Origin: Liolophura sinensis
Lineage: Eukaryota; Mollusca; Polyplacophora; Chitonida; Chitonidae
Direction of reading: 5' to 3'
Length of the DNA: 64,000 bases
Assembly: GCF_032854445.1 (NCBI RefSeq)
Contig: NC_088300.1
Span: forward strand, 76,189,966-76,253,965
Every line of letters starts with the position of its first letter. The stretch's first letter is position 1. The translations under genes were made by a program, and so were the position numbers. The notes under the pieces are model-generated. The model had not been told where the DNA came from. It ran no database searches and worked only from the letters and a program-made list of their open reading frames with translations. Shown here in pieces: positions 10,196 to 24,900 of the stretch.

Positions 10196-11880
10196 TTCAT
10201 CAGCATGGTGCTTTTATAAACCGTTGCATTTAAAGCGCAACATTGCTACTTATATTAATATTCGACCCGCTAATTATTCACAAGCAACGAGTCTGATCTA
10301 TGATTTGGATATCAGTCTCCCAGAGTATCGACTGTATTCACTGCATTGCTGGAAACTGACGACTGCCCCTCTCTTACATGTTGTCAGCTTTATTTACTCT
10401 TTATATGATTATTTCTTACACATTCCTTCGGGAAATGGTGTTACACCTTGTTTCGTAACGCTTGAAAGGCTCATTCATGGTCTACGAGGACCAAGGGATA
10501 CGAATGTCTGATTTGACACTTAAGAGTAATGTTCAAAAGTTCGTGACATACAGTATTTGTAAGGTTGTACCTTCTCACCGTGGACTCTCCACAGCTTCTT
10601 CCATGCAAAATAGTTGACTTCCACAGTAGTGAAATAGTCCTTGAACAGATTGAAATGGAATACACAGGAACACACGAGACAAATCGATGAATGTATTGTA
10701 CAAAATTGATATCATATAATAATCTTAATAAAATTCCTTTTTTTATTATCACTATTCCCTAAAACGGTTCACAGGCGACAAGTTAGAATTAAACCTCGCA
10801 TTGTCTTCTATTATATACAAGATCAGGAAATTATCCCCGGTTAAGTTGTGCTGGGCTGTCCCTCACCCCTACCACTTTGCACCTTATTTTTTAATCCCTT
10901 CAGCATACAATGTATTATGCCAAAGGGCTTATGATTTGATGATGTCTTCAGACAACATGGACAAAGAAGACCCTCTGCTATTTCAGATAACGTTTTTAAA
11001 TGTTGTAGGGAAGTTAGTATTGTGTTGATTAGTCATCTTTAACATGGGGTCACGTGAATCTAACTTGTGGTCACGATGGCGCCCATAGTGAATACAGTGT
11101 GCATAAAGGCGATGTGAACATGATAGAAGCCATACCCCTTCGAGGTTCTCAAATTTTATAAACGTAAGTTGTATTAAGTTGTGCTCAGATAGATTTCCCT
11201 GTGGGGCAAGTCGTGATCGATTTCGTGACTGAGATGGATTACTCCTTAGTCTGGATGCTCGAAATATTGATTCACTTAAAAAGTTAATCTGTTAAAGATA
11301 AATTTTTCGAGTGTTCAGTCCCTTGCAAAGTCAGGGCATTCTATAGATTATATTTATCTCTATATTTGCAAAGTGTTCAAACCTTATTTAGATTAACAAT
11401 TGTGTATCATCTGCAACCTTACAAGCAACGACTAAGGTAGCTCAGTTCACCTTAATGTGCAGATACCTTCATGTGCAATGGCCACAGCTACAGTAAATTG
11501 AATTTACTGATCACGGATCAAGTAACCCGTTGTGATTCCCAAGTTTATTTTATGTTAACAAACATGCCTACTTAAAATGGGCTATTATAAGGAAGCAATA
11601 ATCTATACAAAACTCCCTTTTTTCTTATTCTTGAGCACTTTGCAGGTTTGACCAATTTTAATGTATTTTATTATTTTCGTTACGTTTGTCACATACGACA
11701 TAATCATGCTATGGACGTGTGGAATGAAATCAAAAACTGTTATTGTCAGGTGCTGGGACAATATCCGTCTGCACAGAAGCTTTATACATGTATGCATGCG
11801 GATCAAAGTTTGAGCATCAAAATCTTTCGTGAAATATACTTATAGTTGATGTAAATATATATCATGATAATGTTATGCCA
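10196..11880. other. No gene recognised
   Basis: AT-rich DNA. Short open frames here have no domain, no consistent splice context and no match to a family I know. Confidence 0.5.
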
Positions 11881-11892
11881 ACATGGCTACAG

Positions 11893-12134
11893 ACAGAAAC
11901 GAGAGTGCATGATACAAGATGACTGCGTGACAGGAACTAGAGTGCATGGTATAAGATGACTGTTTTACAGGAACGAGAGTGCATGGTATAAGATGACTTT
12001 GTGACAGGAGCGAGAGTGCATGGTATAAGATGACTTTGTGACAGGAACGAGAGTGCATGGTATAAGATGACTGTGTAACAGGAACGGGAGTGCATGGTAT
12101 AAGATGACTGTGTGACAGGAACGAGAGTGCATGG
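11893..12134 (+). repeat. Minisatellite, 37-bp unit, about 6.5 copies
   Basis: Unit ACAGGAACGAGAGTGCATGG followed by TATAAGATGACTGTGTG. Copies differ by a few substitutions, and the last is truncated at GCATGGTAC. Open frames crossing it are repeat artefacts. Confidence 0.9.
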
Positions 12135-14640
12135 TACATGCTTTCGCAGAACCTCACAAGCTCTCTCGTTCTGCTAACGCGAATACCGCTATTCCAAGCA
12201 CAAAAAATGATCAAAGATCACAATGAAATGGACATTAGCTTGTTTTCGTATACGGTGAAATTTCAATACGTTTTCCGAGAACACTGTGTAATGTATTTGT
12301 ATAATGGTCTTCTAAATTATTGTTCAACCCATGCATGTTTTGTATGAAGATGTTAACTTGTATGGCATAGGCTGTACGAAGATGGCATAGATATAGAGTG
12401 AACTGGCCGAGAACACCAAAATTTACCCACACAATTTTGGATAAAACATTCTTGAAGGGTGATGAATTGTTTGTATATAGACATCGCATAACCACGTGAT
12501 GACCTCTGCCTAACTGCTCTGCTGACAAAGCATTCAGCGTTCTTATTATCATTTTGCAAGATATCAAATGCATGTATAGGCTTATACAATGCCACTGCTA
12601 CAGGATATTTAAACCTTTATGAAGATTCTGCAGAGGTGTAGATCTTAATGTGCAGACTGATATGTACATGCACCGTATGTATATATAGGTATACGTCTAT
12701 ACATGTGGGAAGAAATATATGCTTTTTATTTATTTATTTACTTTATTTTTGTTCCATGTACTCAGTAATTTTTCACTTCAATTTTAGGGGTGGAGATAAC
12801 TGCAGTGTATGCAAAATAATCATACTATATGAACCCAACAAATGTTTGTTAAAGTATATATTAAAAACGAAACTGCCTTAAACTGTCTTTCTCGTTATGA
12901 TCTTCATGCACAACTGATGTTATCATAAACTTATGTTTCCAGTTATGCAAATTCTATGATAATAGTTGCAACCCTATACATGATTGCACTCGGCTATATT
13001 AAATGGTTATATGTATATGGTATTGCCTTTGTTGAAATGATTGCATCCTGGTATATCTTTCTCCTTTCCGTGTTAAATATAAGCTCTGCCATGCAGTGTC
13101 AAAGACTATCCATACCCCCAGGCACATGGTTGTAACATCTGTAAAACCACTATAGTTATTTGAGACACACAAGGTTGCTGATTGCGCAACACTTTTAAAC
13201 GGCTTAATGTTATATAATATTGACCCGCGTAATCTTAGATGAAAGGTCTACACTGTTCCAGTCTCTACATTTCTCTCTTGTGTATAGGCCTATCTCAGTC
13301 TTCATTGTCCATGACATCTCGGTATCTCAAAGTTAAACAGTCAGTTTGACAAGGGCATTTATCGGAGCCCTGGTCAGCATGACTGGGACCCAGTGACATC
13401 ACAACCCCATGTACTTAAGCACGAATAGGTTTATAAATGTGTGATGAACAGTGGCACATGCACCATAACGTCGTCTTCAAGGCAGAGCGATAAAGTTGCC
13501 CTGCATGCACATGTGTTAAATACCGGTTGTGCACTGCTGTCAAATGGAGCATAGGTAGGCCTAAGTATATACATACATGATGTTTTCTTTTGTTGTGTAT
13601 CATATAATGAACCATTTACGTAAAGCTGTATGTAGACCTATAACATTTTAAAAAATAAACTTACCGGTACATTAATTACGTCACATGCATGTAATAAACT
13701 GTTATTTTAGTTAATTGTTAGTTTTCAGTATTTGTCTAAAAAACATACGGTAATGAAGACATATAAGCATATGAGTTGCATGGCGTGGGCATGTATCTGG
13801 ATATTGTCAGATTTAATTAATTTCTGATCGGGGAAACATTTTAATTGCAACAATTAATACAAACGTGATACCAATACCCCATGCATATATTGGGTCATAT
13901 TTACTTGATAGGCCTGTACGTGTAGCTAATGTTAATATTGGTAGGGGTATAGCTATTGCCTACTATTTTCTGTTATGGCATCTGTCAGATTTTCCTAATT
14001 CGAAATTACACGTGCGTACAGTATACGTATAATCAAGGTTCCGCTACCGGTACTAGTTATGGAATTAGGTCATCGATGACGATGTTGGAGCCTACATGTA
14101 CAAAGATGTCAATTTGTTCTCCATGGCTTATCAGCATGTGCTCAACATGTCCTTATTTTCGTATCATCACTAGGCCTACTGGCCGTGCGACCACAATTGC
14201 TGTCACTCGATACATCAGTATTATGATTACACCTCAAGCACTATCATAGTCTGGTAGTGATAAGTTGGGTCAGTGACCTACTGTAGGCCTAGACCTACAC
14301 TGTCACGTTGTAAACAAAGCGACATCGGTGAAGATTCAATTTATTTGTTCAAGTACATATTAAGCACTGTGGCGTCGAATTAAAAAAGATGTCCAGTAAC
14401 AGCAACTCCCAATCTTGTCGACTCTAAAACGCAAGTTATTGGGAATATAATCTGCTAACACAGGTGACGGAGGTGTTCAATTCTTTCTAATGTTTACCAC
14501 GTGCAGCACTCTTGCATCACGACATACAGCATTTCAAACGCCTCTTTTCATTGGCTATGAGTATGATCGCGTCCTATCAACGATGCTGATACGAAGGTCA
14601 TTGGTAATTCGTGTTTTAGTGTTATGGCCGTCTGCATGGC
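12135..14640. other. Intergenic DNA upstream of GPAM
   Basis: No supported gene. The stretch at 13.2-14.3 kb is rich in TAGGCCTA-like words but shows no larger repeat structure I could define. It may contain GPAM upstream regulatory DNA, but nothing specific is visible. Confidence 0.4.
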
Positions 14641-14661
14641 CAAAGCATGCATGATGTGTGG
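14623..14661 (+). other. Possible non-coding first exon end of GPAM
   Basis: ATGGCCGTCTGCATGGCC... ends at a strong donor-like GTGTG|gtaagttt near 14661. Joining to the acceptor at 15915 would place a stop (TGA) almost at once, so any such exon would be 5' UTR with upstream ATGs. Weak evidence. Confidence 0.25.
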
Positions 14662-15143
14662 TAAGTTTGGGTAGGTTGTAACCCCAAAAAGTGTACTTTT
14701 CACGCAGAGATCAGGGAGACCAGTTGTCTACTGACCGTTGTAACTTGTGTTGGTTATGGAAGCGAAAGGATGCTTTTAAAAAGCGTAACAGGTGCTTGCT
14801 GTCAGGTGCAACCGAGAAACTGATATCTGTTTGATGCCTGAGGGAATTCTTCATTACCGATAGTGCTAGAAATTACATTTGTCTTTTGTCGCCTTTGCCA
14901 TGGAAAGTGTGGAATATGACACTGACTGCAGAGTGGAAAATAAAGTGTTCTTGGAGTAAAGCAGAACCTCATGCCATTTTGATCTTCTTTGCGCTATAAT
15001 TGATGCGATTTGATGGATCTGAAAGAATGGTGAAGGTACATGGTTTTGTTTCTGATTGCAAAGGTTTGTCGTGTTGCTTAAGGAAGATTTGTGTCAGTAA
15101 CACAACAGACAGTTACGGGTCTTATTATTACATGGCAAAATGA

Positions 15144-15158
15144 ATATATATATATATA
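15144..15158. repeat. Short (TA)n microsatellite
   Basis: Run of alternating AT in the GPAM upstream region (gaatatatatatatataac). Confidence 0.8.
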
Positions 15159-15952
15159 ACATTGGTAGGGCCCCTTCTAATCCAATTCCCCAGTTACACA
15201 GCACTTTTACCGTCCTTAATTTAGTTTAACACAAAGCAAGACATTGACACTGGCAGTAATACCTAATCTGATAGTTAAATCCTCTTCAGAGATATTTAAG
15301 CTAGCTGATATGTACACACATTAGCAATAAATTTACCGTTTAGAGCTGTTCTGTTGTTTTATGAAAAAAAAAAATATAAGAATTTACTAATGGACTACAC
15401 ATATTTTTTCAGTTTGACCCTAAAGACAGCCACTCGTAAATGTTTGGAAGCCATGTTTTTTCAACTCTCCAAAATTATGTAGCCTGCTAACCATATTTTT
15501 GGATGACATGTATGGTCAGGTTTCATGTTTATATGTGAAGGCTATGCAAGGTGAATTTCACGAGAACCAGAAAAGATTTGTCTGAATAACTATATAAAAT
15601 ACAACAATGATTGCGAAAGAGACAAGTGTACCTTGGGTTACCTTGAGCACTAGCCTTGTCAGCTTAAATATTTTCTGGTTGTTGATGTCTCAAAGGCTAT
15701 TTTGCAAACCCTGCAAATGCTACCATGTTGAATCCCTGTGACTTATCTACGCACTGAGGGTAGAATCCATACACACTTACATGTGTGAAACCCCATGAAA
15801 AATGTTCAACAGGAAAGTGGAAACATTAATATGTGCATATCTATTTTTATATAAAAAATATATTATAATGATTCCTGCATTGATATCATCAGAGTGTGTA
15901 ATGATTGCTTTTCAGGATCTTGCTGACCATTATATAACAATCCAGTGAGGTC

Positions 15953-18900
15953 ATGGCAGAAACTCTCCAGAATCTCAAATCAGTGTATGAGAAGTGGGAG
16001 GGAAAGGGAGCGACCCCCAGACAACAGCAGTTACAGTCCACTCTGAATGGTAGTGTGGAAAAAGTTTAAAACGATGGCCGCCAGTCCTGGAGAAATAAAT
16101 ATGGTGATAGTATACGACCGCTCCAGTTAGGAGGAGACAAGCAAGAGGAATTACCCCAAATACGCTCGGTGCAAAGTGTAAGATGCATCACTCTTATTGT
16201 TGGTGTATGTTTCCACCATGAACACTAATCTACATTACAGATTGGCATTATCTGGTTCTGGTTTTGTTTATGCTTTCACCCTGACAAATCAAAAAGGATG
16301 AATTTATTTAGGTTAAGATTTTGCCTTCAAATCAACATGAAGAAAGTGGGCCGAGTGGATAAGCACATGAGAGGAATTGGCCAAATATGTGATCTTTATT
16401 TACTTTGCAGAACTGCATGAAACACTCATGTCTTTTTTTTGTACCATCCATATAACATAGTTGCTCAGAAAAAGAAAATCTTTAGACTGAAACCCTCAAG
16501 AAATAAATTCCCAAATTAGCGTAACATTTGAAACTGTTGGATGACTGTGGGTATAAAGCTGTAAACATTTTATGTACATCACATGGAAAAGAATCAGCTA
16601 AAGGTCTGATGATGGTCTCAAATACGATGTTATTCTCATGTTACGATGTTGTGTTTTAGGTGCAATCAGATAACCTGGCTACCTTCAAAACCACTCCTAT
16701 AGCAGATGCTGAAGATTTTAGAATGACTCGCCCCTTCATGGGGCAATGCTGTCAGTGTATGCCGACATGCAGGGTAAGTCAGAGTTTGTGTTTCAATATC
16801 GGAATGAGCATTTAACTGCTATAACAGATGCTATTGCATATTCACTTCATTTCAACACAGCAAGTGTGAAGTTTGAATTTGTTAATTCACAATTAAGAAA
16901 GAAACCTCAAAAAACAGCTTTTAATGTTAGAAGGGAAAACACCAAGAAACATAACCAAATTTATTTTAGAAGAGGCCCAGATGGACAAAGACATTTTTTT
17001 ATTACATGCTTGGTAACTCTATAAATCACATTTTCATGTGGAATTCTTACGAGGCCACAGGATGTTCCATTTTAAAGAAATTGGAAACATGATGTTGCTC
17101 CATCCGTACCCAATGCTCTTCAGTAGTAGAGGCGAGACACTCCTTTGAGGTGCAAAGTATGATCTGCCTTATTATTGCAACCAATGGCCACACATTGTAA
17201 GCAGAAGGAAAACAGCTGATTTAACACTACTTCTACATGGAAAAATGATGGAACTGTTGCCTTCTCGGCTGGTAGAAATAACTCACCAGTGGTTTGTTAA
17301 ACCTGAGAGCATGGCATCCTGTTGGTTTTTCCCTTTGTGGGCGTTTTTGCTTACTTTGAACTACAACATCTTGGTTGTCCTACATCACAAAAATAAAATG
17401 TGACTTGTTTTAACTTCAAATGTGACTCTTTATTCATATATTTATATATACATTTGGTCTAGTGTTGTCTGTTCTTTTAATCAATGTTTTATTATTTACA
17501 GAAAAGTCTGTTGACCAGTTCTTGCTCTCAGATGGGCCTGCGCAATGTTCTGAACATCCAGCATGAACTGAGGTATGGTTGGTAATGCCAGAAATGTTGT
17601 TGTTCAAGAATGGCTCAAAAGAAACATAATATTTTTTAGTGTTTGTACTCATGCCTCTATAAATTTTTGCTTAACTTCTCTTTAATGTTGTAACTTTTTT
17701 TTTCTTGTTGGTAGAAATCGAGGTCCTTTGGCGAAGATTTTCTCACACTCAGCATATTTATTACAGAGAAGGACTTTCTACAAGTACACAAATGTCTCTG
17801 TTGCCGTTCTTGCCAGTTCAAGGTGTGAAAAGTTTCTTCAAATTACAACAATTATGTGTGGCAGATTTTGCCAGGAGAGAATTTTTTTGTTTACATTGTA
17901 TAGAGTAAGACATTACACATTTTTGGAACACTTGTTCTTGTTTTGTTTGGCCTGGTGGTTAACATTCTACTAGCACAGTACAGTGGCTCAGGAGCATCTC
18001 ACCAGTACTACCTCAATGTGATTTCAAGTCCAGCTTTTGCTGGCTTCCTCTCTAGTCATAAGTATGTCTGCTATCAACCTACAGATGGTTGTGGGTTTTC
18101 CTCGTGCTCTGCTTGTTTTCCTCCCACCATGATGCTGGCCACCGACATGAAATATTGTTGAGTTAGGGGTAAAAAAAAAATAATGAAATAAATAAATCTT
18201 ACTCTGGTAATAGTATTAGGTAATAAAATTAAAAAGAAAAAATTTTTATCACGACACTGTCTGTAAATTAAATGTTTTTTTTTAACTGTGTAATGTTTAT
18301 CTGTTAGTGAAGGAAGATATGTTGTGGTGATTTTCAGAGTTCAGGGTGCTGTCCACCAACCAACTTCACTTACTCAAGGTAATACATGTGCTTTCATATC
18401 TGGGTTAAAGATGGTGACAACATTGTATTGAAGACATGGGTAATGATAGTAAATATGAGTGATGCAAGATACCAACAACCTTGTAAAACAGACCTCTAGT
18501 GTTAACTGGCTTGTATCCCAGAAAACTGTTGTCAGTGCCATTCTACTCGCGAAGTTACTGAAGTTGTTTACAAAGTTCTGGGTCTGTAATATTTTAGGTA
18601 GGATATTTAAGAGAAAAAATTCTAAAGTGACACATTTTGATAGATTCATCCACCTTGTAGAGTTTTTTTTGTGGCAAATTTCTTTTTGATTAATCTATTA
18701 TTAGGAAAACTTTTGAGCTTGTGTCAAGATTATCATTTTAAGGCCTTTATGCCCTTCTAAAAGTATATTGTTACGTATCAAACTTGAGGAGAAATTTAGT
18801 AGTTAAAAAGTAATATGGTAAAATCCCTCTTTTTAGTCCCTTAAAGTTAAAGGGGCAGGAGTATACTGGAATCAACCTGTCTGTCCATTCGTCTGTCTGA

Positions 18901-21900
18901 AGACAAAAGCTTGTCCTAGCATCTCCTCCCAAACTACTGCACCGATTTTGATGAAGTTTACCATACATCCGGCCTCAATATGTGCACGCTTCAGTTTGAT
19001 GGCAATTGGGTAATTTATAATCCCATTTAGGACTTTCTGCATTCAGACTGGATGAACCAGTAGTACAATCATTGCACACCAAGAACGGCTCATGAAATCA
19101 TCTTTTCATAGTTTAACCAAGGCGAGATATGCAGACCCAGAATAAGATTTTAAACTGAATTGTGAGAAATATAGTTTTTAGGTAAGAATTTTTCCTGGAA
19201 AAGTAATCAGAATGTGCTTAACCTTCAAATATTATAGTATCATTGTCCTGAAGTACTTTAAACTTTAAAATTGATAAAAATCAGCATTTTGCCCATTTTA
19301 CTTCATGTTATTTATCACCCCCTGGTCCTTGTGACCAACCCGGAAGCTCAAAGCTAGGAATATGACATCAAACTAAGCAACATGAGATCCTGTCATTTAG
19401 TTTAAGATTTTCTTAGTTTTCTCTGTTTTATTTATGGAAATGTTAGGGCATGGAAGGGGGTTATTTTGGAAATCTAGATTCCAGTTTCTTTTATTCAACT
19501 GAAATTGTTTTGGCCAATTGTGTGAACGACAGTTTGTGAATGTCTTGTGATGAACCTCATTCTTTCGGATAATATTCTAGTTCATCTCTTTGTTACACCC
19601 TGCTTCCCCCAAAAGTTGTGGAAGATATGGAGGATGACGAGACAAGCTCCAGAGAAGAGAAGAAAGCTCTGTGCAAACGGGAGAAGAAAGCTAAATCAAT
19701 GCTGAATAACATGAGAGCTCATGTTTCTTCCCTCCTAGTCTCGTAAGTATAGTGTTTCCCTTCTATTCCGATAAGTATCACACATTTCCCTCTTAACCTG
19801 GTGAGTCCTCCCTTTTCCCTCTTACTCTCCAAAGTGTTTTCTGCTTTAATGTATACCCAAAAGTGTTACAGTAAATGACATAATGTTTTGCCTTTCGGTT
19901 GCTTTGTTTACTTACGCACGGACTGAGTTGGGGGCAAGATGACAGAAGTGGGTGATAAGCCCTCCGCACGTTTCATTACCCTGCATGGCAGCCATGGTCT
20001 CTAATCCGCTCCAGGTGGGGTCAATTCCCCGACAGCGAGGTGTGCAGATTTCCTAACTAACCATCTAGAATGAAACCCCAGAATTAGACTGAAGAAAGTC
20101 AGACTATGAATGTTACATGTCTGTCAATTCCAAACATTGTCTCCATCCATGCTCATGCCAGCACATATACTACAGTGTACACTGCAGGTCTCTATACGGC
20201 GAACGATAGTCAGGGTGATGTGGAAGTCACTTGGCAGCATTATCTTGTGAATGGTTGTCTATTCTGGGCCCTCATCATGTTATAAATATTTGTACACATG
20301 TATTTAAGCTACAAATGGATTTCACTGAGACATATCTGTCACTAAATTCCCGTATAATTTAAATGAAGCATGTCATTCTATGCGCACATCTTGTTTTGTT
20401 ACAATTGGTACTGTCCTCCTATTGCAGAAGAGTTACCTTTCCACATTTTGAAATTTTTAAAATGAATTGCATTTTTTGTGATTACCAATATGCAAATATG
20501 CCCAGGAGATGCCAGTGAAAGGTAAGATTATTTTTTTGCCTTTTGTCGGCAAAAATCACGCCATGAACAGGTATTATAGACACCTGGAGATTTCGAGCCC
20601 TGTGATTGTAACTTATCGCTTTAAACACAGTTTGAGTCATCGTCTGGATGGTCACGCTGACGCTCATCAATGTTCAGAGAGTTTTCTCCTGAATTCCCTT
20701 TCGTTATAAAATGGCAATCATAAAACAATCCAGATGCACCTTTCGTCGAGTAAACCTCTTTGTACTAAATTCATTATGATTAAAACTGGAGAAGCATGAA
20801 CTGTTGGTGGCAGGAGCGCAGACAGACTGCCCAGTGAAGTGTGAGCTTGTTTATTACATTCAGGAACTGTCCACATAATCCCCTGACCACCACCGATGCT
20901 CTCTCACTGCCCCCAGTCAGTAAGATATACAATCAACGCAATGAATCGTGTGATCCACTTCCCAAGCCTGCGGATGGAACTTTAGGCCCATCTTTATTCC
21001 TCTTTTATTGAATGCTGTTTGTTTTCATCCTAGTCTAGGTCTTAGTTTCCTGTTCCTGTTCCCAAGTGCTGCATGTACTTCATTCCTACTTGCCTTGTTA
21101 GTTCTTCTTTCCAAGTCTTCTTAAGAGAGTTTAATACTGCTTAAATGGAAAAATAAATCATTAGGTGTGACTAAAAAAGATGTTTGCATATTTTTCAGAT
21201 TTACAGGTTGGTTCTTGTTGAAGTTTCTGTCATTAATGACCAGCAGTATTCAAGTTCATAAAGGCCAAATGCAGCTGGTGAAAAAAGCCACAGAGGTGTG
21301 TTGTGTGGAGAGTTTTTGAGTGAAACTTGATTTTGTTTTTGAAATGGACGGAGTTGCACTATTTTTTATGGCTAGATGACTTGGTTCCTGTATCTGGAAT
21401 ATGGATGGCTTGGTCTAGATGCTGTCTAGGTTTAAAATAACAAGATGCAATATACTGTGAAATGTGAAATATATACGTAATGGTGATGTTGGTATTTGAC
21501 ACATTGATAAGATTTATTCATTTAATTATTTGATGTTTTATGCCATACTCCTTGGGAGAGTCTGCCAGTAACCTGCGGATAGTCGTGGGTTTCTCCAGGG
21601 CTCTGCAATCCACAGGAGAGGAAGCCAACATAGTTACAGTTTCCTGAGTCATCGTGCTGAGCTAGCACGTTAATACTTTTAATACCAACATTTAAGGTTT
21701 TCTGAGCAAGTTTCACTATAAACTCTTAAGGGACCTTTATGGCGGATGAATCAGAACCAAGTAAAATGTGACACTTCAACGATGTTAAACTTTAGATGAA
21801 ATGCAGTAGTTCTGTTACTCATGGATGGAATCCTTTTTTTTATGTGTTACAGAAATCTGTGCCGATGATTTATGTGCCGTTGCATCGCAGCCACCTGGAC

Positions 21901-24900
21901 TACATCCTGGTGACATTTATCCTGTGGCATTATGACATTAAGGCTCCTCATATTGCTGCTGGTGACAACCTCAATATACCTGTGTTCAGGTATGTGAGCC
22001 AGTCTAATAGATAATCAAGGTATTGTCAGTGACACTGTAATGCTTTGGCTTAGCATTGCATTTCACAGTGTTTTTATAGTAGTAAAAGACACCTTGTAAT
22101 TGCTTCATGGACAAGCCTATAAATGCCTTTTATATATACAAGCATGTGAAATATGAAGCGTGATTTTGATTTCATAAGAGTTAATATACTAATAATATTG
22201 CTTTCATATTTGGAACTTTTAGCATGTTTAACTTTTATATAAAGGAAAGTCTTTCATTATGTCTTTCTCATTTGACAGTTGCTTGATGAGAGGTCTTGGA
22301 GCCTTCTTCATTCGGCGGCGCCTGGACAAGCAAAAGGGGAAAAAGGACATATTGTACAGATCTATTCTACAATCTGTGAGTTTTACTTCTGTGTAGTAGC
22401 TTATATACCTGTGTCATCTTGACTTCATCTTCCAGGTACAGAAGGGCCAGCAGCCTGGCATTCTTTGGTTACTTTTCTGTCTAATCCCGGTGATTTTGTT
22501 TTATTGAAAGGTTTTGGACACAATGCACAAAATATTTCTAGCCCTGTAAAAAAATGCTGTTGGCATATATTTTGTTCTGTTGATCACCTTTATTTCCAAG
22601 ATTTTTTCAGTAATGCACTACCAGCAACAAAATTTTGTACTTTAAACTATACTCCCCAGTTTTGACTTGTTATTACTTGCATGGTAGATTGTTATCTTCT
22701 GACTTTGCTGACTCTTCGTTGCAGTACGTTGAAGAACTGTTGAGGAATGGTGAAGGTATTGAGTTTTTCATAGAGGGAGGCCGAAGTCGCACGGGGAAGG
22801 CTTGCAGCCCAAAGGCTGGTCTACTCTCTGTTATAGTGGATGCATACAAATCAGGTACTTTCACTTCAAATATAGTAAGTGGTATCAAAGGTTTTAATTA
22901 CAACACAGTGTTTCATTATACTGTAGTACAGCAAGAAGAATGGCTCTTCAGTATATTGAGAAACTAAACTTCTATAATGAACTTTTAAGAAAAGCTGTTC
23001 TTTGTGTTTTCAGAGATTATAGAAGATGCCTTCATAGTACCTGTTACAATAAATTATGAGAAGTTATTGGATGGCAACTTCAACAATGAGCTTATGGTAA
23101 GCCGTTACCAACAGTCGATGGCATACATGAGGAGACAGATGTAGCACACACATTGTTGTAAATATTATTTACTTCTTTAATAATGAGGCTTCTTTGAACA
23201 CTAAACAGAAGTAAAATAAAAACCTTGGGAAATGTAACTGTCCTAATTGTGATTGTGGAAGCCACTAGCCTAAATTTTCAACATTTTTGCAGTGCAGTTT
23301 GAAACTTTATTGGTTGGATTGGTCAATTTTAGGTCTTCAAAGAAAGTGTTGGTTTATCAGTCTAAACAGAATAACGTCCTCAGAAAATGCTCGGGAAAAC
23401 ATCTTGCAAACATTCGAACAGATTGAAAAATTACAAATAGATCTGTTTGAAAATCATGAGGTACATGTAAAGGTTATTGTGGCTTCCATGCTTGGTGCTT
23501 ATGCTTCATGCGATATGACAAGATCTGAATACCCTATTAAGTGTTAAACATCTATGATTTAGTCAGCTATAGTTGTCGCATATCCACTTCAGTAATACAT
23601 TGGTTACATCATAGTACGGCTGCATAATGAGGTCTAAGAAATATGGAAAGAAACAGGTAATTTCAACGACTGATCTTTCTGTCTGATTCTGCGATGCCTG
23701 TATCACGATGTCTTACCCATTTGCTTAATGTGAATTACAGGGCAAACGTAAAACTAAGGAGACTTTCTGGGGTGCTGTGAGAGGAATTGTTCGAGTTGTC
23801 AATGGAAACTTTGGCCATGTCAGGATTGGTTTCTGTCAACCTTTCTCCCTTAAGGTTTGTTTTAATTCAGTATTATTATGCCCCATGTTGTTTTTTTATC
23901 CATTCTAGGAAATTGAACTGCATTGAAAATTCAAGATACTGTTGCAACCTTTGCCTTAATAGAGGAAACTGTAGGAATGTCACATTTGAAGTCCTATTGT
24001 TGCAATGTTACCACCTGACATAACTAAGTATGCTCTGTGTAAAGGTGCTTAGGCAATTTGGAAAAAATTGGGTGTAACCGGACCCTGTTAGAAAAATTAA
24101 GGTAGGTTACTGTTTTTTTTTTTGTTCTTTAATATCTGCCATTTGAAGTGAAAAAGATAGGAATTTAAAGGTCTGCCAGCAATAGTTATGGGTTTCCCTT
24201 GGGCTCTGCCCAGTTTCCTCCCATGATCATGCTGGCCTCGTCGTATAAGTGAAATATTCTTGAGTACGGCGTAAAATCCCAATCAAATAAATAAATACTC
24301 CCAGCAAAAATATTTTTGATATTTTGATAGGCCTTAGTTATAATAAGCCTTAATATTGGACTATTTCCTGTATTGCACGACCAGGAATTCATGGTGTCAC
24401 AGGCGTGTCAGTCCAGCCGAGCTGCTTTAGAGTCTGTCACTGAGCCAAGTCCGGTTTCGCCTTCTCACTCTGAAGACTGTGCTCAAGACTCTCCCCCAGA
24501 TGGCTTCCGCAGTCGACACGGCAGCTTTTCCTCCCTCCTCGGTTCTGAAGTGGTGAACAGTGACCAGAAAGAAGTTGTCCACAATCTGGGACGGCACATT
24601 GTATATGGTAGAGTATAAATTCTAGACCAGTATCTGAATGGAAAAGACTTTGATTATTCTGTTGGGGAAGTTTGCCACGCTAAATATACAGCCTCAACAT
24701 TTTCCAAACTAAAAGCCAGTGGAAAAACAGATTGAAAAGACATGATCCTAGATTATGATGTAATGTGTAAGTAGATACATCTGTAATATTGTTTACATTC
24801 TTTATTTATATACCCCTTATTATGATGTAATGTGTAAGTAGATACATCTGTAATATTGTTTACATTCTTTATTTATATACCCCTTATTATGATGTAATGT

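Noticed and set aside
11873-12214. Repetitive minus-strand frame over the 12-kb minisatellite
   Set aside because: Encoded only by the tandem unit; no start context, splice context or domain.
22465-22665. Open frame in the GPAM intron between exons ending 22375 and starting 22725
   Set aside because: The flanking exons join in phase without it, and it has no family similarity.
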